Position numbers and translations under genes: made by a program. The notes beneath the pieces are model-generated. The model was given only the letters and a program-made list of their open reading frames with translations. It ran no database searches and had not been told where the DNA came from. From Isoetes taiwanensis (taxonomy: Eukaryota > Streptophyta > Lycopodiopsida > Isoetales > Isoetaceae), in contig JAJEKV010000080.1 in NCBI GenBank assembly GCA_021234155.1, positions 4,321,953 to 4,385,952 on the forward strand: a stretch of 64,000 nt of DNA. Direction: 5' to 3'. This document shows, one piece after another, positions 1 to 10,610 of this stretch (position 1 is the stretch's first letter; each line of letters begins with the position of its first letter).

Positions 1-167
1 TGGGAACAACAGAATTTGATCGACCAAAGGGGAGGCTCCATTGACCATTCGGCCTCTGTTGGTATTCTTGAAACACATAGGAAAATTACAAAACCTGGAG
101 GCAATGCACTTCGCAGCCGCTCCAATACATGTACCAAGTTTTATCCATCTTCCGGTCTCACTATATT

Positions 168-2189
168 CTACGCTTCATCATGATCTACCACATCAATCAC
201 AAGGCCATTGAAAATTGGATAAGCTCTGCAAAACTCTAACAAAGAATTGATAAATCTTGTGCAATTTTCATTGGTAGAGAGGGGATCTGAAAATGGCCCT
301 TCCACGCGAATAGAGAGATTAAGCTTCTAGCCTTGATCCACAACTAGCTTTTTAAATTGTCCCAAAATTCCCAAATCTTGCTGAAGGTTTCTAGACAAAT
401 GGTTTTGGGGTTCAATGCCTGTATCAATAAAAGGGTTGCGTACACTATCCCAAGGCTGTAGCAGTTTTATCTTCCTAGAGGATTCAATACCTTGACATCC
501 CAAATCAATGTTGACCAGAGTGTCTATGGGTAGATGTCGAACTCCTTTGCGAAAATACCCTTTCGAAAAATAATAAATTGCTCTTCTTCCAGTGGGGGTG
601 GAGATCCGAGGCATCATAGAGATGCCTTCTTCACCAAGAATTTTTGTATATATTATGAAATTCCACAATACTCTCTCATCATAACTTGGCACTTCGTCTT
701 GTATGATCAAAATGCTTTCCTTGAAAGCCCATAGATGGTCACAAATTTTCTCAAAGCTAGGACGTTTGTTCGTGTCTAATTGTAGGCAATTAAATATGAT
801 CGTGTAGAGAGGGATAGGGATACTGTTAAGAGAAGAAGACATTTGGCCCTTCTTTAAGTCTTCCTGCATAGCTGAGTTTGGGGGGTTTCCAGTAAGGATC
901 TCCATGCAGACAAGGCCATAGCTATACACATCAACTTTTGTAGAGTAGTTACTCTCATCTGCAGCAGCCATCTCTGGGGCCATGTACAATGTTGTACCTC
1001 TCTTTGTGTGAATGCTATCTCTGGTCTGAAAGTTTGCTTTAGTTTCACCAAAATCGGCAACTTTGATAGTCAAACTCCCATCCGCTGTCTTCACCAAGAT
1101 ATTGGTGGGCTTTATGTCCCTGTGAACCACCTGAACTCTATGTAAATCCCGCAATCCCTTGGCAATTTAGAGCATAAGATCAGTTGATTCATACTCGGAA
1201 AATGGACTAGCTGCAGTTGGATTGGTCTCTTTCGTTTTCTTACCCTCTATAAGCTTTTTCAGATCCATGTCCATGAGCTCCATAACAAGGATTTTCCTGC
1301 TGCCATGGCCATCAATTTCAAGTTCTAAATGCCCTAGTACCTGGACTATGTGGGAGCAATTTGCGGCCAATAATTTTCTAGTTATAGTATACTCAGAGTC
1401 AAAGGTTTCCTCGTAAGAGAACTGTTTGATAGCTACAGGTAATATTCCACACCAAAGCCCTTTGCTCACAATTCCAAAACTGCCACTTCCCAGACATTTC
1501 TCTATTTTTAGATCGTTATCTGCAATATTACATGTGGGACGCCCAATTCTACTAGATCCGATTGGATCCATCAACATTGCAGCGACTTGACCCATCAAAG
1601 TTGCAGCAGAACTAATATAACGTCTAGAGAGATCCTTCATATTTAAGCCCCTGAACTTGCCAAAACTACTATCCTTTACATCAGACTTTATGGCATCGCT
1701 GTCTCTCGTATGGGCTGATATAAGGGCATCCTGCAGCATGCTACAATCTAACTCTATTTTATATTGGAGTTGCTTGATAAGTTTCTGTTTAGCTGGATTA
1801 TCAACTGGTTCAAATTCTAGAACACGTACTATACACCTGTTCATCATGCTAGAATATCTTTTCACATCATCAACAATCTCACAAAACTCACCTGCATTGT
1901 AGAAAATGACAAAATTTGATTTCACAAAGTTTTTCTCTCCACATTGCTGAAGGATTAGTAGGCCTCTTTTGAAAACCCCAAGCAACTCTTTACCGACTAC
2001 CTCTGCAGACTTTCTGTTTATTTCTTCTTCAAACCGACCAATCCACCATAGTTGCACATACTGTGTTGTGCAATCTACAAGGAATTTTAAAACATCACAT
2101 TTGTTTTTATGAACCAGCACATTTTCTATATTAATTTTGTAATAGAGAGCAAGGATATCAGTAGCCCAAGCAGTTCGACTCTGCTCCAT
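168..2189 (-). pseudogene. Protein kinase with two in-frame stops
   Basis: One reading frame of 674 codons runs from the ATG at 2189 to a TAG at 168-170. It is broken by TAA at codon 341 (1167-1169) and TAG at codon 621 (327-329). The N-terminal 220 residues are helical and unlike a receptor domain; they resemble the adaptor-like front part of some plant cytosolic kinases. The kinase domain has a glycine loop (LGSGSFG, 233-239), VAIK (252-255), HRDIKPTN (356-363), DFG (379-381) and APE (404-406), so every catalytic landmark survives. The first stop falls just before the catalytic loop, where kinases usually have Q-I-A-x-G-L; a CAA-to-TAA change would explain it. After the second stop 52 residues of protein-like sequence remain in frame. 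Translation as written would give a kinase without a catalytic loop. It is either a young pseudogene or a sequencing artefact. No introns are evident. Confidence 0.8.
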
Positions 2190-2409
2190 TGATCTGGGAC
2201 TGGAAGTGAGTATTGGACTGGAAGTCGATCAAGCTGCTGATAATCTGGGAATGATCAAGCTGTTGCCTTTAAGTAAACCAGCCTAGGCTTGGATAAAGTC
2301 AACACACAAAGAATAGGCAACAAACGGGCGATAGAGTAAAAAAGAGCTGCCTATTGTAGGAATCTAGACCAACATTTCGCATTTGATTTACGATGGTTTT
2401 AAGTACGCC
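2190..2409. other. Upstream flank of the kinase gene
   Basis: No gene is seen here. The stretch presumably holds the 5' untranslated region and promoter of the minus-strand kinase. It contains a short direct repeat (variants of GGACTGGAAGT) near 2207-2227. No convincing TATA box was picked out. Confidence 0.3.
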
Positions 2410-2860
2410 CGATTTGGGTTTGCCTCCCGTGGAAACCCTTCCGAATTTCCAAGGAAACCCTTCCAAATTTCCATGGAAACCCTTCCGGCTTTTATTAAAA
2501 CCAGGAAGGGTTTCCATGGAAACCCTTCCTAATTTCCATGGAAACCCTTCCGAATTTCCATGTTTGGAAAATAGGAAGGGTTTCCATGGAAAATAGGTAG
2601 AGTTTCCATGGAAATTTGGAAGGGTTTCCTATTTTGAAAACCGGAAGGGTTTCCATGGAAGATGGGAAGGGTTTTTATCCCTTTTTTTTAGTATTTTTAA
2701 TATTGACACGTAAAGACCTTTATGGACTACGCCTTTCAAGGCGGACGCCGCCCATTAATGGGTCACGCTCATAAATATGCACGCCACCCGAGAATTCGAA
2801 TAGGAAGGGTTTCCACAAATGGGGGAAAATAGGAAGGGTTTCCACGTCCGATCAAAAAAT
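2410..2860. repeat. Palindromic GGAAGGGTTTCC repeat cluster
   Basis: About a dozen copies of a word close to GGAAGGGTTTCCATGGAA occur here in both orientations, mostly 20-30 bases apart. The orientation flips several times. Where two copies meet head to head they form a perfect 28-bp palindrome at 2503-2530, centred on CCATGG. Further single copies lie at about 2800-2850. The short open frames through the cluster are a by-product of the repeat and are not genes. Confidence 0.75.
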
Positions 2861-2913
2861 TTCTAAGGGCATATGCTCTTCTTGCGTTTGCTCTCCACCA
2901 TTGCATTCTTCTT

Positions 2914-3842
2914 ATGGATCCGGAGCTTGACGCATTTGAACGATACGAGGAGGATGCTTCTACAAATTCATCGCTATATGATTCGGACGAAACTGTAAGT
3001 GACTTTGCTTTTGAAAATATTGACAATGTTGCAAGTTTTGAGGATTTACACGATGAAGACAATGCAAGACCAAATGTGGAGTATGATCCCTTGGAAGAGA
3101 ATGTTACATTCATCTATTCCTCCTATTCCTGTGATCGCCTTAGCCGAGGGCTACGTTTTTAACGAACTTCATACTATTTGATGGTGCATTGTGTCCAAAG
3201 TTCTGTTCAAGATGTTTTTCAAGCAGATCCTAATTTTCCTGAGGGGTATGTTCGCCAAACACAAAAGCCACGAGACACACGAATCATAACGAGGTGGTCG
3301 AGCTTCCAGGAGAAGTTGCAAGTCCATACGGAATCTCGTCTTCTCATGTGCTTGACCTTTGGCAAATGGCTCTACATCCCACCATCGTGGATGCGGAAGC
3401 AAATCATTTTCAGAGCTCATGTCGAAGGTGGTCTAGGCCACTTGCCTATATGTCCCACCCTAGATAAGATCAAGAAGGTGTGGCAGATTGGAGCCAAGTT
3501 TCATGGCATTCCAGAAGATTATGTGAGGCAATGCATAGAAGTATGTGGGTGCAGTTCCCATCCGATGAAGCCTACGAGGAGACAAGAGTTATTCAATTAT
3601 GAGGAGATAGTGCCATACCACTGCTTGGAAAGTCAAGTGGAGCAGTTACAAATAGATCACAAGGTCAGGTTGCTTCGACGCCATACTAGGGATTTGATAA
3701 GTGATATGATATGTGTTGATTACATCTGTCATCGAGGGGGGAGTGCAGGGAGGCGTGGTCTGTGTCAGGGAAGACAGACAAGAAGGAGTTTCAAGATAAG
3801 ATGCGGGTTTCGTCTTCGCACAGTGATACCGATCAATCCGAG
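2914..3842 (+). pseudogene. Integrase-like gene, 5' part, cut by Copia
   Basis: An acidic first segment (2914-3159, starting MDPELDAFERYEEDAS) ends at a TAA at 3160-3162. The same frame then resumes and runs to the Copia insertion point. The second segment has an integrase zinc-binding look: a histidine pair in HVEGGLGH about residue 80 of the segment, then CIEVCGC some 40 residues on, followed by a basic region with IDHKVRLLRRHTRDLI. Such HHCC modules occur in retroelement integrases and in host genes derived from them. The frame continues after the Copia element at 10322, so both pieces were one gene. An alternative frame over 3762-3842 (SSSHSDTDQSE) also looks protein-like, so a small frameshift near 3760 is possible. 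It may be an old transposon or a domesticated gene, now decayed. Confidence 0.5.
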
Positions 3843-4238
3843 TGTAAGTTTAACTTAGGCCTTATTCTAGCTAAGACAATTTCATCTAACAATTCTATTC
3901 TATTCTATTTCAAGCATTCATATGCAGATGTCGGAACTTCTACTCCATTTCTCAATTCATATGTGTATCTGTACATCATAAATTTCTGTTTATACATTCT
4001 TAGGGATCACCGAATTCCGGCAATCCCAGTATCTTGTCCCTTCGATCATCTAGTCGGTTGCTAGATGATAGCTTGTGTTTCCACCTGGCCGGTGACACTG
4101 TTCACCGAGCTAGGATCTAGGGTTATTCATAAACCCATTCAAAATTCACATTGCAGACCATTTAACCATTACCTTAGCAATAAATATTCAATGAACACCA
4201 AAATGCAATGGTCTTGTAACATGTTAACATCTTCAACA
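3843..4238 (-). repeat. Copia 3' LTR (left)
   Basis: This 396-bp repeat matches the LTR at 9890-10316. It lacks a stretch present in the other copy after ACAATTTCA, replaced here by a short ATTCT-type run, which explains the length difference (396 against 427). In minus orientation it is the downstream LTR. Confidence 0.95.
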
Positions 4239-4251
4239 CTTCCCCTTCATT
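4239..4251 (-). other. Copia polypurine tract
   Basis: On the minus strand AATGAAGGGGAAG lies immediately upstream of the 3' LTR. This is where second-strand DNA synthesis of an LTR element is primed. Confidence 0.7.
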
Positions 4252-4283
4252 GAATATCTATGTTCAAGATCTCTGTTCGGTTC

Positions 4284-6358
4284 CTAAGATTGAATCAGAG
4301 TGTCACTGCCTTCTATTTCCTGCACTCTTATCATCTCTTTTAGCATGTTAAATCTTGGCTCTCTAAGAGCCCTAGTGAGTATGTCTGCTATCTGTCTTTC
4401 AGTTGGGATATACTTCACTGCTATTAATTTTTTCTGAACCATTTCTCTAATAAAATGTTGTTTCATCTCAATGTGCTTTGACCTCTCATGTAGGACAGGA
4501 TTTTGTGTCATTGCAATTCCACTTGCACTGTCTGACCATAAGGCAGTTGGTTCATGATCCCTTATTCCAATTTCTTCCAGGAGTCTCCTAATTCAAATGA
4601 TTTCTTTTGATGCCAAAGTTATAGCTGTATACTCAGCCTCTGCACTAGATAGTGCTACTGTATTTTGTTTTTTACATTTCCAGCTCACTGGATTTTCACC
4701 AATCATTACAATATAACCAGAAGTTGAATGCCTTTGGTCAGCATCTCCTCCCCAATCTGCATCTGCAAATGCATCAATATTGTAACCTTTATTCCTGAAT
4801 GTTATGCCATGGTCTACTGTCCCTTTTAAGTACCTTAGAATTCGTTTGGCAGCCGCCCAATGTGATCTCCCAGGATTGCTGTTATACCTACTTAGCAAAT
4901 TGACTGCAAAAGCAATGTCAGGTCTTGTGACTCCTGACAAATGTAACAAACATCCTATTAAACTTCTGTAGGGAATTTTCTTCATATGCTCTATTTCTTC
5001 AGCTGTTGCAAGTCACATTCTTTTACTGATTTTATGTCCTGGAACTAATGGAGTGCTCACCACATTGCATTCTTTCATTTTGAACCTTTCAAGCACTCCA
5101 TGTATATAATCTGCTTGACTCAAGTTTATAGTCTTCTCATCTCGATTTCTGATCACTTTAATTCCCAAAAATTTCTTTAACTCTCCCAGGTCAGTCATTT
5201 TAAATCTGGATTTGAGTAGTCTTTTGCAAACATCCAAGCAATCCAAACTATCAGAAAACATCACACAATCATCTACATAAAGTGCAATGAGACAAAAATT
5301 ATTATGCTGCCTATACATGTATAAGTTTCCATCCCCATTCATCTTCATAAATCCTTGGTCTTTCAGATAATTATCCATGCAAGTATACCAAGCTCGAGGT
5401 GATTGTTTAAGCCCGTATAATGCCCTCTTCAACTTCCATATTTTGTCATTCTTCTCCTCAAATCCCAAAGGTGGTTTCATGTAAATCTCCTCCTCCAGCT
5501 CTACATTTAAAAATGCAGTACTGACATCCATATGATGAACTTCCCAGGTCATTGAATTTGCCAATGCTAGCATAATTCTTATGCTTGATAATTTCACTAT
5601 TGGAGAATAGGTGTCATTATAATCAACTCCCTTTTGCTGTGTAAACCCTTGAGCAACAAGTCTAGCTTTGTATTTATTGGATCCATCTGGGAGTTCTTTA
5701 ATTTTAAAAATCCATTTGTTTCCCACAATATTTTTATTTTCTGGCCTGTTTATTACTTCAAATGTCTCTGTTCTTCTAAATGCTGCCATTTCCTCATTCA
5801 TGACATATTGCCAAAACTTGTTGTTTTTATCATTCATAGCCTCCTCATATGTTTGTGGTACATCAACTCCCAGTCCTGCCATTAAATGAGGTACCATTTC
5901 TTCTTCTATTGTTTCTAATCTTCTACCTTTTCCACCAGCTTCTCTCCCATGTTCATCAATTTTAATCCCTTTATCTGCTAGTTCTTTTTTGAGTTTTTCT
6001 GTCTCAGACATCCTTTTTCTTTGTTTAACAGTATTGTTTCCTTCCTGTACAATCTCTGGAATAGGATCATTATTTTTCATGTCCCCTTGTATTATTTTAT
6101 CTGCGTCTCTATCATCATCACTATCAGACTCAGGATTATAATTTGTTTTCTCTACTTCTTTTGTCATACTCTTTTTCTGCAGATTCAAATCCCTGAAGTC
6201 TTTGTACAACTGCTCTTCTATAAACACAACATCTCTACTTACTAGAATTTTCCTTTTTCTGGGTCATAAAGCCTATATGCTTTAGATTTCTCATCGTATC
6301 CGACCAGAAAAGCTGTTAGTGCCCTGTCATCCAACTTACCCCTCAATTCTTCTGGGAT
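4284..6358 (-). pseudogene. Copia pol: reverse transcriptase and RNase H
   Basis: From high to low coordinate: the integrase tail ending in the sequence that precedes FIEEQL, then the Copia RT (KARLVAQGFTQQ, HHMDVSTAFLN, LYGLKQSPRAWY and the active site YVDD at about 5270), then RNase H ([27 protein letters not shown]) and a short C-terminal segment. RT synthesises the DNA copy and RNase H removes template RNA. The reading frame breaks between RT and RNase H near 4990-5015 and again near 4590, so the chain cannot be made as one protein. The module order and motifs are diagnostic of Copia. Confidence 0.93.
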
Positions 6359-6609
6359 GGGCAAAAGTATGCTGGTGGGTATCAAAAAAACGCGGCCCCA
6401 GCACTTAGATCAGCACCCTGGATGTACTATTCTATCATAGTATTCCACTTGTTATTAATTGGAGTTGTTACATATTTCTATTGATTACCTAATTACCATG
6501 TGCTAGTAACAGTAACACCTTAAACAAGCTGCCATATGGGGTGCTATATGAGTGCTGTCAGCATGTGTCCGGACGCCTGCTTTTGATACCCACCAGCATA
6601 CTTTTGCCC
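6359..6609. mobile_element. 251-bp MITE with 4-bp target duplication
   Basis: The ends are perfect 29-bp inverted repeats (6359-6387 and 6581-6609) that begin GGGCAAAAGTATGCTGG. The element is flanked by GGAT at 6355-6358 and 6610-6613. Removing it with one GGAT exactly rejoins the integrase reading frame of the host Copia, which proves the borders. It has no coding capacity. A 4-bp duplication is unusual for common plant MITEs (Tourist 3 bp, Stowaway TA, hAT 8 bp, MULE 9 bp). The element at 59058-59378 has related ends. Confidence 0.92.
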
Positions 6610-6613
6610 GGAT

Positions 6614-7160
6614 ATGAACATAAGCCACACATCTATAGGTTCTAAAACCGTCATATGTGGGTATTTTCTTAGTCCACAACAATTCTAGAATTTTCCCATC
6701 TAGACTTGCACTTGGCAGCCTATTTTGTAAGAAGATAGCTGATGTTAGAGCTTCCTCCCACAGCATATTAGGTAATCCAGCATGTTTCAACATTGCCCTA
6801 ACTACATTCAAGCATGTTCGATTTTTTCTTTCTGCCACCCCATTCTGCTGGGGAGAGTACCTGCAGGTCAAATGTCTTTTAATGCCTTTTTCAATGCAAA
6901 AAGATTTGAATTTCTTTGAAATATATTCACCTCCCCGTCTGATCTTAGACACTTAATTTTAAAACCTGTTTCTCGTTCCATTTCTGTCAGACATTCCTTA
7001 AATGCTCTTAGAGCTTCATGTTTCTTTGCCAAACAATGACATTTAGCTTTTCTAGTGCAATCATCTATAAAAGCGATGAAATAACTTTTTCTAGAATAAC
7101 TTTTGATGTTGAGAGGACCACAAATATCTGTATGCACCAGCTCCAAAGGTGTTTCAAATA
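6614..7160 (-). pseudogene. Copia integrase core
   Basis: The catalytic core follows the gag-pre-integrase region. The first aspartate is in ELVHTDICGP (about 7130), the second in LRSDGE (about 6950), and the glutamate in QNGVAERKNR (about 6830), so all three acidic residues are present. A one-base frameshift lies just after the second aspartate, near 6945-6955. Downstream the frame runs into the MITE at 6609. Integrase would insert the DNA copy into the host chromosome. Confidence 0.9.
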
Positions 7161-7162
7161 GC

Positions 7163-8257
7163 TGTTACAGAATAGATCTCTACGATTGGGCACGCAAAGC
7201 ACACCTGTTCCGAGCACTCGTGGAACCAGCATTGCTGTATGGGGTAGAGGTCTGGGGGCCAGTGGTTAGTAAGGGTACTTGGGATAAGCTAGAGAGGGTA
7301 CAGAAGGCTTTCCTGACATACAGCCTAGGCGTCAAGGACACGGTGCCTTATCCAATTTTGTTGTATGAGACTGGCTTTTGGCCCCTGCAGCATTTTGCTA
7401 TGCCGCGAGGGCACCTTTGCGTATTTCCATAAGGTTGATGTAATGGATGCACAACGTCTTCCTCCCGGCCTCATTGATATACAAGGGCCACAACGTCCGA
7501 AAGAGAGTGTGGCAGAGCATTGTAGGGGATGGTTCGAAAAAGATGGTCCATAGACTATCAACACATTATGGATATGTCGATATCGCGGAGCGAAGCTGCA
7601 TTTGAATGGCGCTTTGTCGCCTCTCCGTGGGATCGCCCACTCTTGCAAAGCCCAAAACGAACACCGCCACACCAAAGGTCAATCCGCCGCTGAACACGCC
7701 CCAACCAAGATTTGAAGGCACACATCTCCACCAAGAAATCGAGGAGAGCTATAGCTGCAATAAGGGCGGGGTCCCACCATCTCGAATTGAGACGGTATTT
7801 GGGACGCGGATGGAGGGCGTGGAATCCCCAAAGATGAGAGATTATGCGGTCTTTGCCACATGCGATAGTAGAAGATGAACACCATGCTCTACAGAATGCC
7901 CAACATATGCACACATCCGGAAAGCAGCTCATGCCGATCTCGGATGCTCGAGATAGCACTTCATCAACTGGCCGGCTTTCAATGGTGGCACGCCTTTGCG
8001 CCCTACATTCTGCAAGTCTCCACCGTCAGGGAGTCCCTCACAGCACAGGGAATTTGAGCACCCAGATAGGGCCTCTCAATGCCTACTACAAGGGTTTTTC
8101 CTCCCACATGGGGGGTTTTTTCATCCTAGTAGTAGAGACACATTGTACAGGGTTTCTGTGGTTTTCTTTTATGTTTGGAAACTTTCCGCTATATTGTAAA
8201 ACCGTCTCATAGGCCAGTTGGCCTCCATGGACGTTAAAATATACTTCCTTCCTTCCT
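7163..8257 (+). mobile_element. 5'-truncated LINE inside Copia
   Basis: Only the part downstream of reverse transcriptase is present. It starts with the segment AHLFRALVEPALLYGVEVWGP, which matches the same place in the LINEs at 60452 and 43040. It ends with the family 3' terminus (GGCCAGTTGGCCTCCATGGACG, split here by one base from its relatives) and a TTCC-type tail at about 8236-8254. It interrupts the Copia frame between the gag-pre-integrase region and the integrase core. No clear target duplication was found. It is a dead copy. Confidence 0.85.
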
Positions 8258-9338
8258 TTTTGTTCTTCTGCCAAAGGGTAATCTGGTACTTTTTCCAATC
8301 ATACAACCTCTGCATACAAAGTTCTTCTGATCCTCATTTGCTGCATTTATGTATCCAGACTTATTTAGAGCTTTCACATTATTCATGTTAGTGTGGCCAA
8401 GACGTTCATGCCAAATTTTTAAGCTAGGTACTGAAACATTATTCACTGTTGGACAAATTTCAGAAGTATGCATCTCAAATAAATCTCCAACCCTTTTGCC
8501 CAGAAAACATATTTTATTATCTTTCACAATCTTGCATACAAGCTTGTCAAATAGGACCTTGTAGTCCAAGTCAACTAATTGACATACAGAAATCATATTT
8601 TTTACAACGGAAGGTACACAAAGGACCTTTTCTATTTCTACTCGATTTCCTTGTAGATCATATAATTTTAGCATGCCTGCTGCTTTTACTTCTTGAGTTC
8701 TCCCATCCCCTACCGAATATTCTTTGTCTTCAACTCCTTGTCCCACTTAGCAAGCAAATCTGGAGAATCTATGATTGTTCTTTCAGCTCCCGAATCTATA
8801 ACAAAAGATGCTTTAGAATTTTGTATTTTGCTTAAAGAATTTGAAAACACATTTGTTACCTCTTCTTCTGAATCCTCTTCTTCACATTCTATGACAGCCA
8901 CATTTGTGCTTGCTACCTTACCACCTCTGCCTCTACCCCTATTGGTATTCCAATCAACAGTTTTTCCTTTGCCTCTACCTCTGCCCCTGCCACTGTCCCT
9001 TGGACTTGGGCATTTAGATACAAAGTGCCCCACACCTCCACATATGTGTAGCATGTTTTCACATTCTGAGCATTTCTAGGGCAGTTAAATTTCAAATGCC
9101 CTACTTCCCCACAGCCATAACATGGCCCAATCTGCTTACCTCTGTCACTAGAGGATTTTCCTTTTCTCGCAGCCAGCACCTCTACTGATTCTTCATCATC
9201 ATCATTCTCATTGTCCATCACAGATTTCTGCTCCACTTCTGTCTTGGAAATCTGTTTTGCCTCCTCCCTAGTTCTGGCAACAGTCCTTATGAGTGTGGCC
9301 AATGTTCCATAATTGGCAAGCATCTTTGAAATTGCCAA
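8258..9338 (-). pseudogene. Copia gag zinc knuckles, protease, pre-integrase
   Basis: Two CCHC knuckles are visible: CYGCGEVGHLKFNC at about 9110 and CGGVGHFVSKC at about 9025-9050. The protease active site FVIDSGAERTI (Asp-Ser-Gly) lies at about 8790. The gag-pre-integrase signature WHERLGH is at about 8400, with a C-x2-C pair just before the LINE insertion. Frame changes occur near 9040-9080 and near 8730. The zinc knuckles would bind the element's RNA and the protease would cut the polyprotein. Confidence 0.9.
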
Positions 9339-9341
9339 AAT

Positions 9342-9866
9342 TTAATGGCTTACTGACATTTTTACGCCAGCTGCCTCTAGATCTGCACAAAGGGAATCAA
9401 ACTTGTGGAACATTATACTTAAATCTGTCTTGTCATCAAATCTCATTTTTCTGATCTCTTTTTCCAAAACATCAATCTGAGATGAGCTCTTAGTCTGGTA
9501 TGTTTTAATCAAATATTTCCATGCCTCCCTAGGACTCATGTCCCTTAACTTAAGCATAATACTGGGTGCAACTTTGCACATAATTATAGCTTTAGCTTGA
9601 CTTACTTTTAATTCATCACCTGCCTTATCACTGCTAACACTTACCTCTTTAGAATTTGCAGTAGACTCCCCTGATTTTGCAGTTGAGGTTTCTCCTATTG
9701 CTGAACTGCTCACTTCATCATCAACATTAGTACCAGGTTCAATTATATACCATAAGCCCTCAAACTGTAAAACCTCTTTAACTCTCTCTTTCCATATCTG
9801 AAAACCTCCAACTCCCTGGAAAACTTCTACTGAGCTTAAGAGAGTAGCACCAAAACGTGTGGACAT
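9342..9866 (-). pseudogene. Copia gag N-terminal region (UBN2-like)
   Basis: It starts with ATG at 9866, just inside the 5' LTR and primer binding site. The protein has a GGFQIWKERVKEVLQ type start and a REAWKYLIKTYQTKSSSQIDVLEKEIRKMRF segment typical of the UBN2-type gag of Copia elements. A stop at 9342 separates it from the downstream zinc-knuckle frame, so gag is broken. Confidence 0.88.
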
Positions 9867-9876
9867 TGTGCAATTT

Positions 9877-9888
9877 GCTCTGATACCA
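9877..9888 (-). other. Copia primer binding site
   Basis: On the minus strand TGGTATCAGAGC lies one base inside the 5' LTR. This word is complementary to the 3' end of initiator methionine tRNA and is the standard primer site of plant Copia elements. Confidence 0.9.
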
Positions 9889-9889
9889 C

Positions 9890-10316
9890 TGTAAGTTTAA
9901 CTTAGGCCTTATTCTAGCTAAGACAATTTCACCTAAGCAATGTCACACACGAAAACAAAGTTAGACAACCAAACATATGAAATACAAGGAAACAATTCAT
10001 ATGTAGATGTCGGAACTTCTACTCCATTTCTCAATTCATATGTGTATATGTACATCATAAAATTCTGTTTATACATTCTTAGGGATCACCAAATTCCGGC
10101 ATCCTAGTATCTTGTCCCTTCGATCATCTAGTCGGTTGCTAGATGATAGCTTGTGTTTCCACCTGGCCGGTGACACTGTTCACCGAGCTAGGATCTAGGG
10201 TTATTCATAAACCCATTCAAAATTCACATTGCAGACCATTGAACCATTACCTTAGCAATAAATATTCAATGAACACCAAAATGCAATGGTCTTGTAACAT
10301 GTTAACATCTTCAACA
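9890..10316 (-). repeat. Copia 5' LTR (right)
   Basis: This 427-bp LTR pairs with 3843-4238. In minus orientation it begins TGTTGAAGATG and ends TTAAACTTACA, and would carry the element's promoter. The repeat agrees with its partner over long runs, with one large length difference. Confidence 0.95.
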
Positions 10317-10610
10317 CCGAGTAAAGATAGTTCTGCCACAATACACATTCGTGTTGGGCATGATAGACACAACCCATGGTCTGAAGATGATGAATGGTCC
10401 CGGCCCTTGCATCCCTCTGTTGCAGAGGTGACTGCTAACATGCTGCTGGACACGAGAGATTTTCAAGCTGTGTGGAGTAATATGTAAGAGAGAGGAAAGG
10501 AGTTGTATCGCAGCACCACACCGGTTGAGAGAGCCACTTATCGCTTCAAGGTGGCCCACGAGGACATATGGCACATTGGTTACCACGTATGTATAAAAGG
10601 TATGTACACT
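10317..10610 (+). pseudogene. Integrase-like gene, 3' part
   Basis: After the right copy of CCGAG the frame of the 2914-3842 gene continues without a shift: SKDSSATIHIRVGHDRHNPW and on to a TAA at 10485-10487. Past that stop the same frame stays protein-like (ELYRSTTPVERATYRFKVAHEDIW) to about 10600, where a GT-like donor may follow. So the Copia element inserted into a coding exon, and the gene also has stops of its own. Confidence 0.5.

Larger units (their letters stand above)
3843..10316 (-). mobile_element. Ty1/Copia LTR retrotransposon, nested and decayed
   Basis: The element is bounded by two LTRs that begin TG and end CA. A 5-bp target duplication, CCGAG, lies at 3838-3842 and 10317-10321. 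Read on the minus strand the order is LTR, primer binding site, gag with zinc knuckles, aspartic protease, integrase, reverse transcriptase, RNase H, polypurine tract, LTR; integrase before RT is the Copia order. Several frameshifts and stops break the polyprotein, so it is not autonomous now. It carries two later insertions, a 251-bp MITE and a truncated LINE. It landed in the frame of an integrase-like gene. Confidence 0.95.
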
